Shown here: one piece after another, positions 1-11,402 of the stretch
Layout of the letters: every line of letters starts with the position of its first letter
How positions within the stretch are numbered: position 1 is the stretch's first letter
From: Escarpia spicata
Taxonomy: Eukaryota; Annelida; Polychaeta; Sabellida; Siboglinidae
Direction: 5' to 3'
Length of the DNA stretch: 64,000 bases
Assembly (NCBI GenBank): GCA_963995525.1
Contig: OZ023214.1
Coordinates: forward strand, 50,844,578 to 50,908,577
The notes under the pieces: model-generated
The model's database searches: none
What the model was told of the DNA's origin: nothing
What the model saw: the letters and a program-made list of their open reading frames with translations, nothing else
Program-made: the position numbers and the translations under genes

Positions 1-604
1 TTGTTTGTAGTGTTAGATGTAGTGTTTTTGACAAGTTGCCACCATTTACTTTAATTATAAAGCCTTCCCAATGTTTATATGTATTAAGGTTCATGATTAC
101 TTCTGCTTTATATTTATTATCAATATATATTACTAAACCTCCTTTATTGCTGGACATTTTACCCTGGGTTATAGTGGTATAACCATGTAGCACAAATTGA
201 GAAAAATCATCGTCTTCCGCTCTCCATGACTCTTGTAAACATATTACACTGAATTTAAAAAAGTACATAATTTAATTATTCTACAAATGCTTCTGGTTCA
301 CTAAATTTTGAATTTACGGATTGTATGTTTGTGCTTAGAAACTAAAACGATCTGTGTTTTTCTTAGCGAAATCACTAAACTTATCAAAATCATAATAAGA
401 CGAGCGACGTATAATTTGTAATTCATTGATTTCAGTATCATTTACATCTAATACGTGACTTACATTGACATAATTAAGCCGACAGACAGTATATACTATA
501 CAAGTAGTTGAATGAAATGACATAGACATTAAACTTTGTTGACCAAGTAAATATAATAAAACAAAAACAAAGGAAACATCATTACTAGTTACACTTTGGA
601 TCAT
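1..604 (-). pseudogene. LINE ORF2 endonuclease fragment
   Basis: The open part spans 604-335 and starts with the ORF2 N-terminal region. After a stop near 335 the similarity resumes in other frames down to position 1, with readable endonuclease motifs such as SVICLQESW and GGLVIYIDNKYK. These match the family member at 14530-13367. AP-type endonucleases of non-LTR retrotransposons nick the target DNA to prime reverse transcription. This copy is interrupted by stops and cannot make a full protein. Confidence 0.8.
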
Positions 605-1136
605 GACGACGATGGATGACCCAGGGAGGTAGGTAAGTAATGTAACATCATGTAGAAAAGAAGGATATCAGATTGGATTGTTGTCAAAAGTGTATAAAAA
701 ATCATTTGTATATGTCCAACAAGACACAGCGAGAAAATTGTTTTCCACAAAGAAACTGTAATTATAACATTAAAACATAAAAAAATAAAAATAAGATAAA
801 AAGAATAAAAAATTCACTGCGCACTTTAAGAATAACATTGCGACAATACCATGACATGTTGTTTTCATGAGAATCTCCGATCGCATATGAAAACAATAAC
901 TACCACAAAACAAACATTGACATTGTTATACATTGACATTGTTATATATAGCCTCTGTTGTGTACCTTCTCTTGCTTAACGGTTCAGTAATGTCCATACT
1001 GTCAGCAGCGTTTCAGGAATGTTCGCTAAGTCGACGCGATACACGTGTCAACGCTCGTCGGACGGCACACCTTGATACATGTGTCCCCTTTTGTCTTCGG
1101 CCACGGCGACTGCGTCTACTCTTGCGTAACACAAAC

Positions 1137-1466
1137 TCAAGTACGGCGTAACTTGAGACATGCGTCTTTCTTACAAAGTATTGGGTGGACCACACCTTGT
1201 TTGTTTTTACATATATACACATTTATACAGTCCATAATCTGTCCATCTTTCTTTTGTTTTCGGAGTTCGTACAGCAGCTCCGAACGAGTCTTCGTAAGGT
1301 CTTCGTTTACGAATAAACGAAGTTTTCGATCCGCAGTTTTATTATGGTCTTTTAAGTTGTTTCTGGCCCTGTAGATAGCGTCTCTCCGCCGTTTACCGTT
1401 AAATCTGACAATGGTAGTAGGTGGTCGTCCACCATCCGTTTTTGGGCGGCCAAGTCTGTGCGCCAT
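1137..1466 (-). pseudogene. LINE ORF1 C-terminal fragment (RNA-binding protein)
   Basis: The open stretch encodes a basic peptide with the ORF1 C-terminal signature (IVRFNGKRRRDAIYRARNNL, then VNEDLT and LLYELRKQKK). The ORF1 at 15963-15367 has the matching IVRFKTERKRDNVF and VNEDLTSRRSMLAYE. ORF1p proteins of this type trimerise through a coiled coil and bind LINE RNA. The N-terminal coiled coil is not present here, so the fragment is truncated. Confidence 0.8.
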
Positions 1467-1499
1467 CCTGTTCTATGTGACATCGACTGGGAAGTTGTA

Positions 1500-2464
1500 C
1501 CTCATTTCGAGTTTCAAGTGGATGTGTGCATCTGATAGCTTTGTGTATCAAAATGCATAGCACTGCTATTAATAGAACACTATGTTAACTGACACAGTAG
1601 TGAAGAAGATGTCTGAGTTTGTTCTGCCACATTAGTTCCGTGTGGCTTCTGCTGGAAATTTGTACATCACTACGTTTCAAATGGATTTGTGCAATCGATC
1701 GATTTGTGCATCCAAATGCACATCATCCCGTCATTATGTTGCAAAGTAGGAGTAGGTTACATAATAAAATGTATGCTTTCTTATGCTCGTCATGTTTCGA
1801 TTGTGTTCAACAGCATAATCTTTAAATTTGTTGAAACAAGTTTGTGTTAAGTGAACTATACTGGGAATAATGTATAAAAGATGTCGACAAAATTGCTTTT
1901 ACACTAATTTTGAAAATTCATAAAATATAAATGTTCCACAACATTAAAAATGTCTTAGGGATCTTCTTGAGCTAAATACACCAATGATGACTGAAAACAG
2001 TGTTTTAAAATATGCGTTACTTTTAAAGTTTTATAATGTTATAACTTTATTTCCATCATACAATGACCATTTTATTTGTTATCGAAACAGGAGTTAGACA
2101 GAAACAAATTCAATATATTTTACTCTAAATGATGGGCAGAACAAATACTTATAGCACTTCCAGTACAAAATAAAACATGTTTTTACACTGATGCAATATA
2201 TTTTAATATTTTGTCGACAATAATATTATGCTCTTTATATATCTAAATTTTTTTAAACTAAAATTAAACCTTATATAAATAGGAAAGTACATAACCACCT
2301 ATCCTACTTTAATACCGTAAATTGCTTGAGTGATGTATAATGTATTTATATTGCTTACGGATTTATATTGCAGCTGGATGTATGGTACAAATAAAATGGT
2401 TTCATTATTGAATGTTTCTCGGCTTCAATAAGTTTCTGTTATCTAAACTTTTAATTAAAACTTC
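1500..2464. other. AT-rich intergenic stretch, nothing recognised
   Basis: No ORF over about 70 codons with a familiar motif and no clear repeat. A short open stretch at 1619-1825 has no recognisable similarity and is probably chance. Confidence 0.5.
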
Positions 2465-3010
2465 ACTTAAAAATGTATAGCCAGATGTACCTAGTGATAG
2501 TACCATAATTTTTATATTCCAACAAAAACAATGCCAATCATTCAATATGATATCGGCGTCGCCATCGGCGGCTTCGTGTATGGAGAGGTGGTGTTTTTTC
2601 TTTTAAATAAATCAGTCTGTGATGAACTGTCGCTATGTTCATTCTCCGTTTATTCCATATATTTTCCATCTTTTCTTTGCTGAATCTGTGACATAAACAG
2701 CAGCTGGTCCACGTTTCATTTTGATAATTTCATCGATCACGACTCATTCGCATGGCGGTCCATATACACACATGTTGATGACGTATTTCTTGCATCTATT
2801 AACTCGGCGTAGCGAATCGAAGTCTGACGGACAGTTCCGAATATTCATAAGCATGGCTTGTACGGATCGTGAAGGTGGGCTCAAAGTAGAAACTCCGCGT
2901 ACGGTATTTCTTTCGATATTTTGTCAAGGTCATTAGTGATTAATAAAACATAATTCTAATGAAATAAAGGCATAGAATTACGTGAAATAATCATATTAAC
3001 ATGATTACCT
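2465..3010 (-). repeat. Dispersed repeat, inverted partner of the 43.19-44.26 kb repeat
   Basis: The reverse complement of about 2470-2640 matches 44115-44260: both hold GCCGCCGATGGCGACGCTGA, a run of AAAAGAAAAAACACCA, and a GACAGTTCAT stretch. The reverse complement of about 2865-3010 matches 43190-43350, including AACTCCGCGTA and AATCACTAATGACC. The two copies share order and orientation, so this is one repeat of unknown class. In the other copy the middle is replaced by a hAT-like insertion. Confidence 0.7.
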
Positions 3011-3024
3011 AATAATTGCGTACA

Positions 3025-3215
3025 TTGCGTGTGTGTGTGCATGGTGTGTGTGTTTTGTGTGTCTGTATGTTGTATGGGAGTGTGTGTTGTGTCTATATGT
3101 GTTTCGTGTGTTTGAGTGTGTTGTGTGTGAGTGTTTGTATTGTGTGTGCGTGTGTGCGTGCGGTGTGCGAGTGTGTAGATCATGTGTTGTGTGCTTGTTG
3201 TGTGTCTGTTGTTAT
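3025..3215. repeat. Degenerate TG-rich simple repeat
   Basis: An imperfect (TG)n tract with T and C interruptions, directly next to the dispersed repeat at 2465-3010. The ORFs across it are low-complexity artefacts. Confidence 0.9.
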
Positions 3216-3224
3216 TTAACATGA

Positions 3225-3838
3225 GTTATAAACACATTCTGAATCCAATAAAACAATTGATATATAGAAGTAGTTTCCTAAGTGTATATTTGCCTGACTG
3301 TGTCCCTCACTGTGACAAAGTTGCATTCAGAGTTAAGCTACCATTTTAAACTGTTTTAAAGAAAGTGTATGTATAACATGAACATACTTGGCATTTAATG
3401 TTATTCGATTATGCTCTTACAAAATTGCCGGTAGAAAAGGTCCGACTAGCGGAATAACAAACTATGGCATATGGATCTAATTATTCGTCTTTTGCACCGC
3501 TTTTATCTTAACATTACATATTATGTGGGGAAAGGTAAAGTAAAATAATGTATGCGGCGTGTTGATTCACTCGGAATTATTTGTATGTAACAGATGGACA
3601 GTCTCAAAATGCAACTTTAAAGAAAAGAAATCGTGTTTGGCCTTGGCCTATCAAATCCCGCATTTGATGTTGTTGGTATTTTTCTTATACATTTGTACTC
3701 TGTTGTCACAGTGCCACACGTGTACCTCAATTATTTTCCTTTGTGTTACTTTATTTTGTTGCGTCTTGATCACCTTCAGTGGTTTTATCTCCTCTACAAC
3801 AGCGCCCTATGTTATGAAACATATTGATATTATACTGC
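3225..3838. other. Unannotated stretch between two TG tracts
   Basis: No supported gene. The long open frame starting at 3559 is kept open only by the (TG)n tract downstream, which reads Cys-Val without stops. Confidence 0.6.
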
Positions 3839-3839
3839 A

Positions 3840-4895
<1,056 letters not shown>

Positions 4896-5440
4896 ATATG
4901 TCGCCATATGTGTATTGTATATGGGTTGTGAGTGTATGAAGGTGGTATACAAGTGTATGATGGTGGCTGTAGGTGTGTGAAGGAGGTCTACAAGTGTGTT
5001 AATGTGTCTACCTGTGTATGAATTTGGTCTACAAGTGTTTGAAGTTGGTCAACAAGTTTGTGGAAATGATGTACCTATGTCTGATGTGCTATGCGTGTTT
5101 TGTGCTTGTTTTGGACATGTGATTTACGTCTGTTGTACATGTGTTGTGCTTCTGTTGTGCGTCTATTTTGTATGTGTTGGGTATTTGTTATGCGTGTGTT
5201 TTGCGTGTGTTGGACCTGTGTTGTGTGCCCGTTGGATGTACGTTGTGGGTATGTCGTGTGTCTGTTGTGCGTCTTTCGTGTGTCTGTTTTGGGTGTGTTG
5301 TACGTGTCTTGGGCCAGTGCTGGGTGTCTGTTGCGTCTTGTGTGCGTCTGTTTTGTGAATGTTACGCGTCTGTCGTGTATCTGTTGTTTGCTGTTGTGCG
5401 TGTTCTGTGCGTCTTTTGTGCATATGTTCTGCGCCGACTT
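4896..5440. repeat. Degenerate TG-rich tract fading into the Polinton integrase
   Basis: TGT/GTGT-rich sequence with increasing substitutions runs from the pure (TG)n into the end of the integrase remnant near 5440. It looks like decayed microsatellite. No coding potential is supported. Confidence 0.7.
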
Positions 5441-5863
5441 GTTCTTCAGCGGAACGCCTCAGGCGACATTCAAGAAGACGTCGTTCACCGTGAGTAGGAA
5501 CGTCGTACCGTCGTTGTCTCTTTTCAGACTGGACACGTCGACGTGATCGGTCTGCCACTGTTTGTTGTGACCTCCGACAACAACGCTTCGCCGTTTGAAA
5601 CGAACTCTCACCGGTTTGTGTAGGATATAGGCGTTCTGTTCCGATAGCCATTGTTCGACGACCTTTCTCGGTACACGCTCGATAGGTTGGAAGGTGGCGC
5701 GGCGCAAAGACTCGATTCCCCCGTAACTCCCCATCTTGGCGAGGTCGAAGTAGACTCCCTGCAGCTGTTTGCGACGCTGAATCATTGTAGACGAATCAGA
5801 TAGTCGATGGTAATCGCCCCCACGATGTGAAATCCGGCGTAAGCGATAGCGGCAAAGAGACAC
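5400..5863 (-). pseudogene. Polinton integrase, truncated
   Basis: A retroviral-like DDE integrase that inserts the element. The open part (5863-5459) has the typical N-terminal sequence with GSYGGIESLRRA, then VVEQWLSEQNAY, then the catalytic-core start QWQTDHVDV carrying the first Asp. The second Asp region (VNDVF) follows. A TGA at about 5460 interrupts the conserved stretch just after that; similarity continues in frame for about 15 codons and is lost in TG-rich sequence. The third catalytic residue (Glu) and the chromodomain expected in this family are missing. Confidence 0.85.
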
Positions 5864-5888
5864 TGTCGACTGTTCCGTGGATCTAACA

Positions 5889-6660
5889 TTATGCTGTCGA
5901 TTCGTGATGGTCCGCCACCTTTCTTAAATACTCTACCATTCCGACGTCTTCCGTCCTTCCGACGGTGGCGCCTGTAGGGCGGACGGGTCCATTCGTGGAC
6001 GCGCGAGGGTGTCCACTGAATCTTTCGTCGTGCTCTACCGAGCGATCGTGTGGCTGCTGCCGCCACTGCACTCTTCTTTTGCGCCTGTTGAACGTGTAAT
6101 TTCCTGGCCTCTTTATCCACAAACCATGGGTAGATTGGTGTCGCCGAGTTGGCGTGCAAACTCCTGCCATCCCGTCGGATCGCCGGCGGTCTTTCTCGCG
6201 CGCAACAGATCGTTCACGAGATCCACCACGTTACTTCCGGGTACCCCTACTTCTTTGTGGATGAGCTCTCCGCGCGCACTCCACGCGACGTCTCTTGGAG
6301 ACTTTCCATCAGGCTTTGGACCGGTGCGCCTTGTCGACGATTTCCGTTTCTATACCTCAGTACCCCTAGCGCCGCAGCCGCCGCGACCACTGGGGAATAT
6401 TGTGAGTGTGTACCTTTGTTCACCACCACCATGCGTACCGGTTCTTGCATTTGTCGATCGGCCAAGGCGTTGTACCGTTGCAACACTTGATCACACATGA
6501 CGACTTTGTCTCCGTCGGTGAGATCGCGTCTGTCGAGTGTGACTTTCATCTCGTCGTCGAGGACCTGCACCTTGCGTCCTAGGATATCCGTCGTTGATGG
6601 TGAGCGAAGTCTGTCCAACAGTCGTGGATCTACCAAGGCCATCTTCCGTGCGTGTTCCAT
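5889..6660 (-). pseudogene. Conserved Polinton ORF of unknown function
   Basis: Opens at 6660 with KMALVDPRLLDRLRS, then LDDEMK and LQRYNALADRQ. This is a recurrent hypothetical protein next to the integrase in animal Polintons, recognised from general family knowledge. The frame breaks near 6247, and matching sequence resumes in another frame (about 6200-5890) ending in a very basic region. The function is not known. Confidence 0.6.
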
Positions 6661-6690
6661 CGTTTTCTACTTGAGTAGCACCTTTTTGAG

Positions 6691-7023
6691 CTAGGGTAGA
6701 AAGACCGCATGGTCAACGATGCTAGAAAAACCGGCGGTCTGCCCCTCGCCGATATGGTTACCCTGAAGAAAGATGCGACGTCTCTTGGCCGCCGGCACGC
6801 CACTCCGACCCAACTTGCGCAGTTTCGTTTTGTACTTACTCAAACGTCGCCTCTGTACGGCGGTCAAGTGAATGTATTTCTTCAATATGTTGTAAGCACA
6901 TTCGGCCAATGCTCACAGAAAATCGGCGTCGGCATTGTTGATGATGGTTCGTCTCGGTTCGGCGCTCTTGTATCTGTTCAGCATCTGTATGCAGAGTATG
7001 TGTCTCTTCACGAGCTCGGACAT
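6691..7023 (-). pseudogene. Small conserved Polinton ORF, one in-frame stop
   Basis: The likely start is the ATG at 7023. The protein is about 110 codons, basic, with CAYNILKKYIHL and LRKLGRSGVPAAKRRRIFLQ, a pattern seen in a small ORF that commonly sits beside the packaging ATPase in Polintons and adintoviruses. A TGA at 6915-6913 splits the frame without shifting it. The role is unknown; the strongly basic C-terminus would suit nucleic-acid or membrane association, which is inference. Confidence 0.6.
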
Positions 7024-7064
7024 GGTGCGACTGAAGAGAAGAGGCGCGTGCGCGGTCGTCTTAT

Positions 7065-7470
7065 ACCTTGGGTTGGTACACGGACTGAACGGTGTCATCC
7101 GGAAAGACGGCCGTGTGCAGGAATAGTTTCTGCAGGACATACAGTACGGACGTGTTCTGGTGATGACTCTTTTTCATGAACAAGATCGTGACCGTTCGTC
7201 CGTTTCCGCCATCACATCGTCTATGACCACAGGGTTTCTCTTCGATGCATCGAACGCGCCGCTCGAGAACCCATCCTCGAACTGTACCAAGTCGACGTCT
7301 ACACAGGCGTAAGCGCTCTGCCATTCTCCGTAACACCACGTGATCTTCTTGGGAGGCGGATAGATCATCGTTGCGGCGTTACGTAGCATTCGTCACACAA
7401 ACGTGCTCTTACCACACCCCGTCGGACCCGCGATGATGCAGGTGTACGGGTGTTTCTATCGCGTATCCAT
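7065..7470 (-). pseudogene. Polinton packaging ATPase (A32/FtsK-like), fragment
   Basis: A Walker A motif (GPTGCGKSTFV) is encoded at about 7430-7400 and is followed directly by an in-frame TGA. Then come the family hallmark PPPKKITWCYGEWQ and a Walker B-like VVIDDVMAET. After a frameshift near 7180 the sequence continues with KKSHHQNTSVLYVLQKLF. In related elements this ATPase drives genome packaging into capsids. The N-terminus before Walker A is short or lost at the junction with the polymerase remnant. Confidence 0.85.
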
Positions 7471-7538
7471 GATTGCGTGACGTCGTGTTGTTGTAGTAGT
7501 ATGTGATCACGTTCGACAATGTCGCGTTGGTTGTGACG

Positions 7539-10500
7539 TTAGATACGACGATACCTCCACCACACGAGGAGCGAACAAGACGTACAGGTGCAACCCAACT
7601 GTTTTCTTTCTGCTTTGTTCAGTTCCTTGGTGCTGTATTTGTCGACGGGTCCCGAACAATAGTAGGTCTTGCTGCACAAACCCAGGAAACAATCGCCGAA
7701 CCATTCAACCTTGAAGAGTACCGGTGTTCTCCGCGCCTTGCAACACGTCTCGGTGCCGCTCCCCGGACGTCCAGCCAGTCGACAGCGCAAGTACTCGCTC
7801 TGATGATCGGCACAACATTCGGACGGTAGCCACTCGGAGCGGTGACGAAAGTAGTGTTCTCGCAGTGCCGGGGTCACGAGGTCGTCGACGGACTCTCCGG
7901 CCAGAGCTAAGTAGGTGCTGTCCGTGTCGGTTTCGCAGTACTTGAACAGCGGACGTTCCACGTACCTGTCCATGAAATCGTAATAGAATTCCAACATGTG
8001 CAGTTTGGCCCACTGCAACACGAAGAAGCCCACGTGTACGGGCAAGGCGTATTTGACGCTGCTCTTGTGCATTTCGATCTCGTCCGCATCGTCGGTGACG
8101 ACATCGAGCTGTCGGAATCGACGATCGTTGATCATGATCGACGCCATCTTCTCCATGCAGTAGGTGCCATCACGGTGCCTATCGACGTTGGTGATAAATT
8201 TCCCATACAAAGAATTTTCGTTCAACTTATTGTTGTCCGCGATCGTGGTCTTGTCGGGGTGGACGTCTCCCTCGCGACGTGCTGCGGACGCTGCCTCACC
8301 GAATCGACGGAAGGAAGCGACCGGTGGATGTGAATGTTCTTGAAGATGGGCTGCATCTCGGCAAAGTGTGTGCACAATTCCTCCGGTACACGAATGTCGC
8401 ATTGAATCATTCCGAACACGGTGCCGTTGCGTACGCCTGTCAGGATCTGTTGTGACGTCATCTTCCATCGCACGTGTCGACGGCAGGGAAAGGTTGTGTC
8501 CAGAAACAGTTTCACACTCGGATCGCGTCTCGCTCTTTCCTCTCGCTTTCCCACAGCTCGATGACCTTGACAAAGTGTCGAAGGTAGGCCGTGTTCTTTC
8601 GCGTTTCGGCGAGCAGTTGAGCCATGGGTTTCCCGTTGACCTCGTTGACCTCTCGATGGGTACACGGACATCCGCGGTAGTAGCATCCATGTAACTGATA
8701 GGCAGTCTTTGTTTCGCTGCACCAACCGTCCACCAGCAGTTTGCCGATTCTCTTCTTTCGTCCGTTGGATTGAAGACGTATAGTGCGTCCGGTACGTTCG
8801 GACTCCCACGTCAACCATTCCACAGCCATCTGTCCGGTCGGCTGTTCCGCTTCGGGGCGGAACTCCTTTTCCCGTCGTCACGTGTACCATCCAGTCGGCA
8901 TGTCTTGCGATAGGGACCAGAGGTAGAGAGCATTTGCATCATAGCCAATTATGGACTCATACGTTCGAGCTGCTGCGCCGTAGTCGTTCCGACGTATCTT
9001 CGTGACTCCTTTCTCGTGATGTCTGGTGAAGATGAGTGACGCCCCTCCAACGATGCTATCTCTGACCAGCTGATGAAGATCCTTGTTCGTCTCGTTGAAG
9101 AGCGTAAAGAAGGTCTTCTCCGGATAGTTGTACAGGTAGGTCAAGGTCAAATTGGGTATACTTATGCCTTGTTTGAACATGTCGAGACCGCGTTGTCTGT
9201 AGAAGGCAAACTGTTTGTTGGTGGCCTCCAAGAACGGTACGACGTCCCTTTTGTTGTACCAGACGAGAAAGTCCCGCAACGTCTTCATATCGTTGTCTCG
9301 CCACGCCTCTTGACAACGGCTGTAGTCGACGTCGGATATACCTTCGTTCTTCAGTCGACTGAAGAAGGCCTCTTTGGGAGGCAGAGCGGTGTTGTCGAGT
9401 CTCTCCAAGTTGTTCATATATTCATACGGGAAATGACCTTTCGTGACCTCGCAACCGTACGCTTTCAAGTATTATCGTACGAGAATCCTGGTGCGATGTA
9501 ATGAGTCATATCGAGGAATTTCAGGTCATCCGTCGATAGACATATAAAGGTGTTGTAACGTTTAATAACAAAAAACGCGTCGACACCCTCGTTGCCTTCC
9601 TCCTCCTCCTCCTCCTCCTCCTCCTCCTCTGTTTCTTTCGTGGAGAGGAAGTAGGGCACCAGGAACTGTTTGACGACGTTAAGATCGTACCTGCACGAGT
9701 TGAATCCGATGACAGGCAACTGATGAAGCCAACCGTGCAATTGACCCATGAGCGATATGTAGGAGTTGGTCGGTTGTCGCTGTGACTCTTTGTCCTTCGC
9801 CTGTGCATGTGCCTCCCGTTCGTTCCAGCTGGCCTTCTCTTCCGCGAGTTGGTGAAACACGCTCTCGTATTCGTCTTTGATGGCTTCGTAGGCAGCATAG
9901 CTTATGGATTGAAGGATATACATCATGTCGGACACCAACTAGTTGCTATCACCATCCGTGATGAAACATCGCACTTGTTCGAATCCGGGAATGCTACTCG
10001 CCAGAGACACACTCAACAACACGTGACGAGCCACCAAGTGAACCTTGGCACTGTCCGATGGAAACTGTGACGTATCGAACTAGGACTCGAAGTCGAAGTT
10101 GGCACGATAGAGGTAGTAGCGCAGTCACCCGGGAACACGAATGTTTTCGTCATCCAAATGCTGTAACACTGTCGGAGACGGATGGTAGACGCCGCCGCGA
10201 TAGATCCTTCGCACGCCTCCCGTACACGTGCGCACGTGCCTCTCTAGTTTGGATGCGTATTTTCATAACGACTCGCCACACTTCCGATAAGAGTGACAGT
10301 ACATGTTCACGTCTTGTATGTATGAAAAGTGTGTCTCGTGGAGATTGACGTACAACGTGTCAGCATAGTGACACAATGAATGACGGACGAATTCGGCAGT
10401 CGCCTTTCCACCTTCTTCTTCCGGTTCAACGAGTGTGTAGACGCACACGTTCGTCTCATAGGTGGTCTCTACACGATAGAGCTCGTCCATCATCACCCCG

Positions 10501-10940
10501 CCAAAGTCTTTCATGGCCACTCCGTCTCGATCGTAAGCCTCATAGAGCAGCTTCTCAGCGGGTTCCAGGCGACGTCGATCACAATCGCGATGCAGAGGCA
10601 AACAGCGGAACGGACAAAGCTTGTCTGTGTACCTCTTGTTACCACAACAGTCCCTTTCCAGTGAGATGACGGCTTTGTTCTTCTTGGTGTAGCTCGGAAG
10701 TGTGACGCCCACGCATCCTATCGAATGGTTTACGATGCGGTTGACACAAATGTTACATTCGTGACAACCTCTCATACCCATTGACTGTCCGGACGTTGAT
10801 TGATGACCCACTGCAAGACGTATGTTTCTCGGATACGCTCCAGCAATGCGTCAACTACTTCGGTGTTGGTAATAAGACTCTGTTCATCCACGTAACGACC
10901 ACAACAGTTGCAGAACGAATGACAGCTTCTGAACCTTCCC
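7539..10940 (-). pseudogene. Polinton protein-primed DNA polymerase B, broken
   Basis: Family-B, protein-primed type. From N to C: Cys/His-rich N-terminus (10940-10260), Exo I-like DFES near 10065, Exo II-like GFNSCRYDLN in the 9938-9465 frame, palm motif A region YDANALYLWSLSQ (9468-8878 frame), an embedded endonuclease-like insert with YQLHGCYYRGCP (8829-8512), motif B KLNENSLYG and motif C DTDS (8690-7539 frame). At least five frameshifts or stops separate these parts. The C-terminal thumb is missing: the frame ends shortly after KYSTKELNK. A CTC repeat at about 9598-9630 adds a poly-Glu run to the exonuclease domain. Confidence 0.92.
9598..9630. repeat. (CTC)n trinucleotide repeat inside the polymerase remnant
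   Basis: About ten CTC units read as a poly-Glu run on the minus strand, between the Exo II motif and the next conserved block of the polymerase. Other family members as I know them do not need such a run, so it is probably an expansion after decay. Confidence 0.9.
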
Positions 10941-11402
10941 GTGATCTTGTTCCTCAATAAGAACAAGAACAAGAAGAACAAGAAAGTTTTATTTAGACCC
11001 CAATTACAATATGTGTATAATATGAAATTAACGTAACATGAACAGGCATATATATACAAATGCAGTGTAATTTCAAATTAGATGGGGTCTGTGACTCCTA
11101 TTAAGACAATAACAGTCGCTCTCATAGGAGCCACAGTAATAATTTGTTTCAATTCAATTTTACCGAAGGAAGTGCAAATGCAAAAGTAAAAGTGCAGGAA
11201 AAGAAAAGAAACCGAGATTACTTGATTACATATATGCATGTATTGGAGTATTAAAGGTATGTTAAAATAAACAAATACTAGTTGTCAATAGTACACTTCA
11301 ATTTACTTGATATGTATGTGTATATGCACAAATACAATATCCATATGCTGATTTATATATATACAATACATATCCATACATATCACATGCAATAATACAG
11401 TT

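Larger units (their letters stand above)
1..1500 (-). mobile_element. Decayed LINE copy (CR1/Jockey-like), same family as the 11-16 kb element
   Basis: Minus-strand remnant running off the left edge. An ORF1-like fragment (1466-1137) is followed by an endonuclease fragment (604-1), the same order as in the fuller element at 10950-16130. The peptides align with that element, for example SSYYD-DKF and the ICLQE-W motif of the AP endonuclease. It is more diverged and shorter between the ORFs, so it is an older copy. The reverse transcriptase part would lie beyond position 1. Confidence 0.85.
5400..10945 (-). mobile_element. Polinton/Maverick (adintovirus-like) element remnant lacking capsid genes
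   Basis: On the minus strand, in order: protein-primed DNA polymerase (10940-7539), A32/FtsK-like packaging ATPase (about 7470-7065), a small conserved ORF (7023-6691), a second conserved ORF (6660-about 5890) and a DDE integrase (5863-about 5400). This combination defines Polintons/Mavericks. Every gene carries stops or frameshifts. The major and minor capsid genes and the protease, normally between the ATPase and polymerase in this class, are absent, and the polymerase C-terminus is lost at the same junction (about 7480-7540). The polymerase end abuts a LINE at about 10950 and the integrase end dissolves into TG repeats. No terminal inverted repeats were found. Confidence 0.9.

Noticed and set aside
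5163..5651. 162-codon ORF with Thr-His-rich tail overlapping the integrase
   Set aside because: Frame shadow of the integrase followed by reversed TG-rich sequence.
8222..8890. Independent gene in the second frame over the polymerase (222 codons)
   Set aside because: Only parts of this frame match the polymerase, next to frameshifts; the rest is off-frame shadow.
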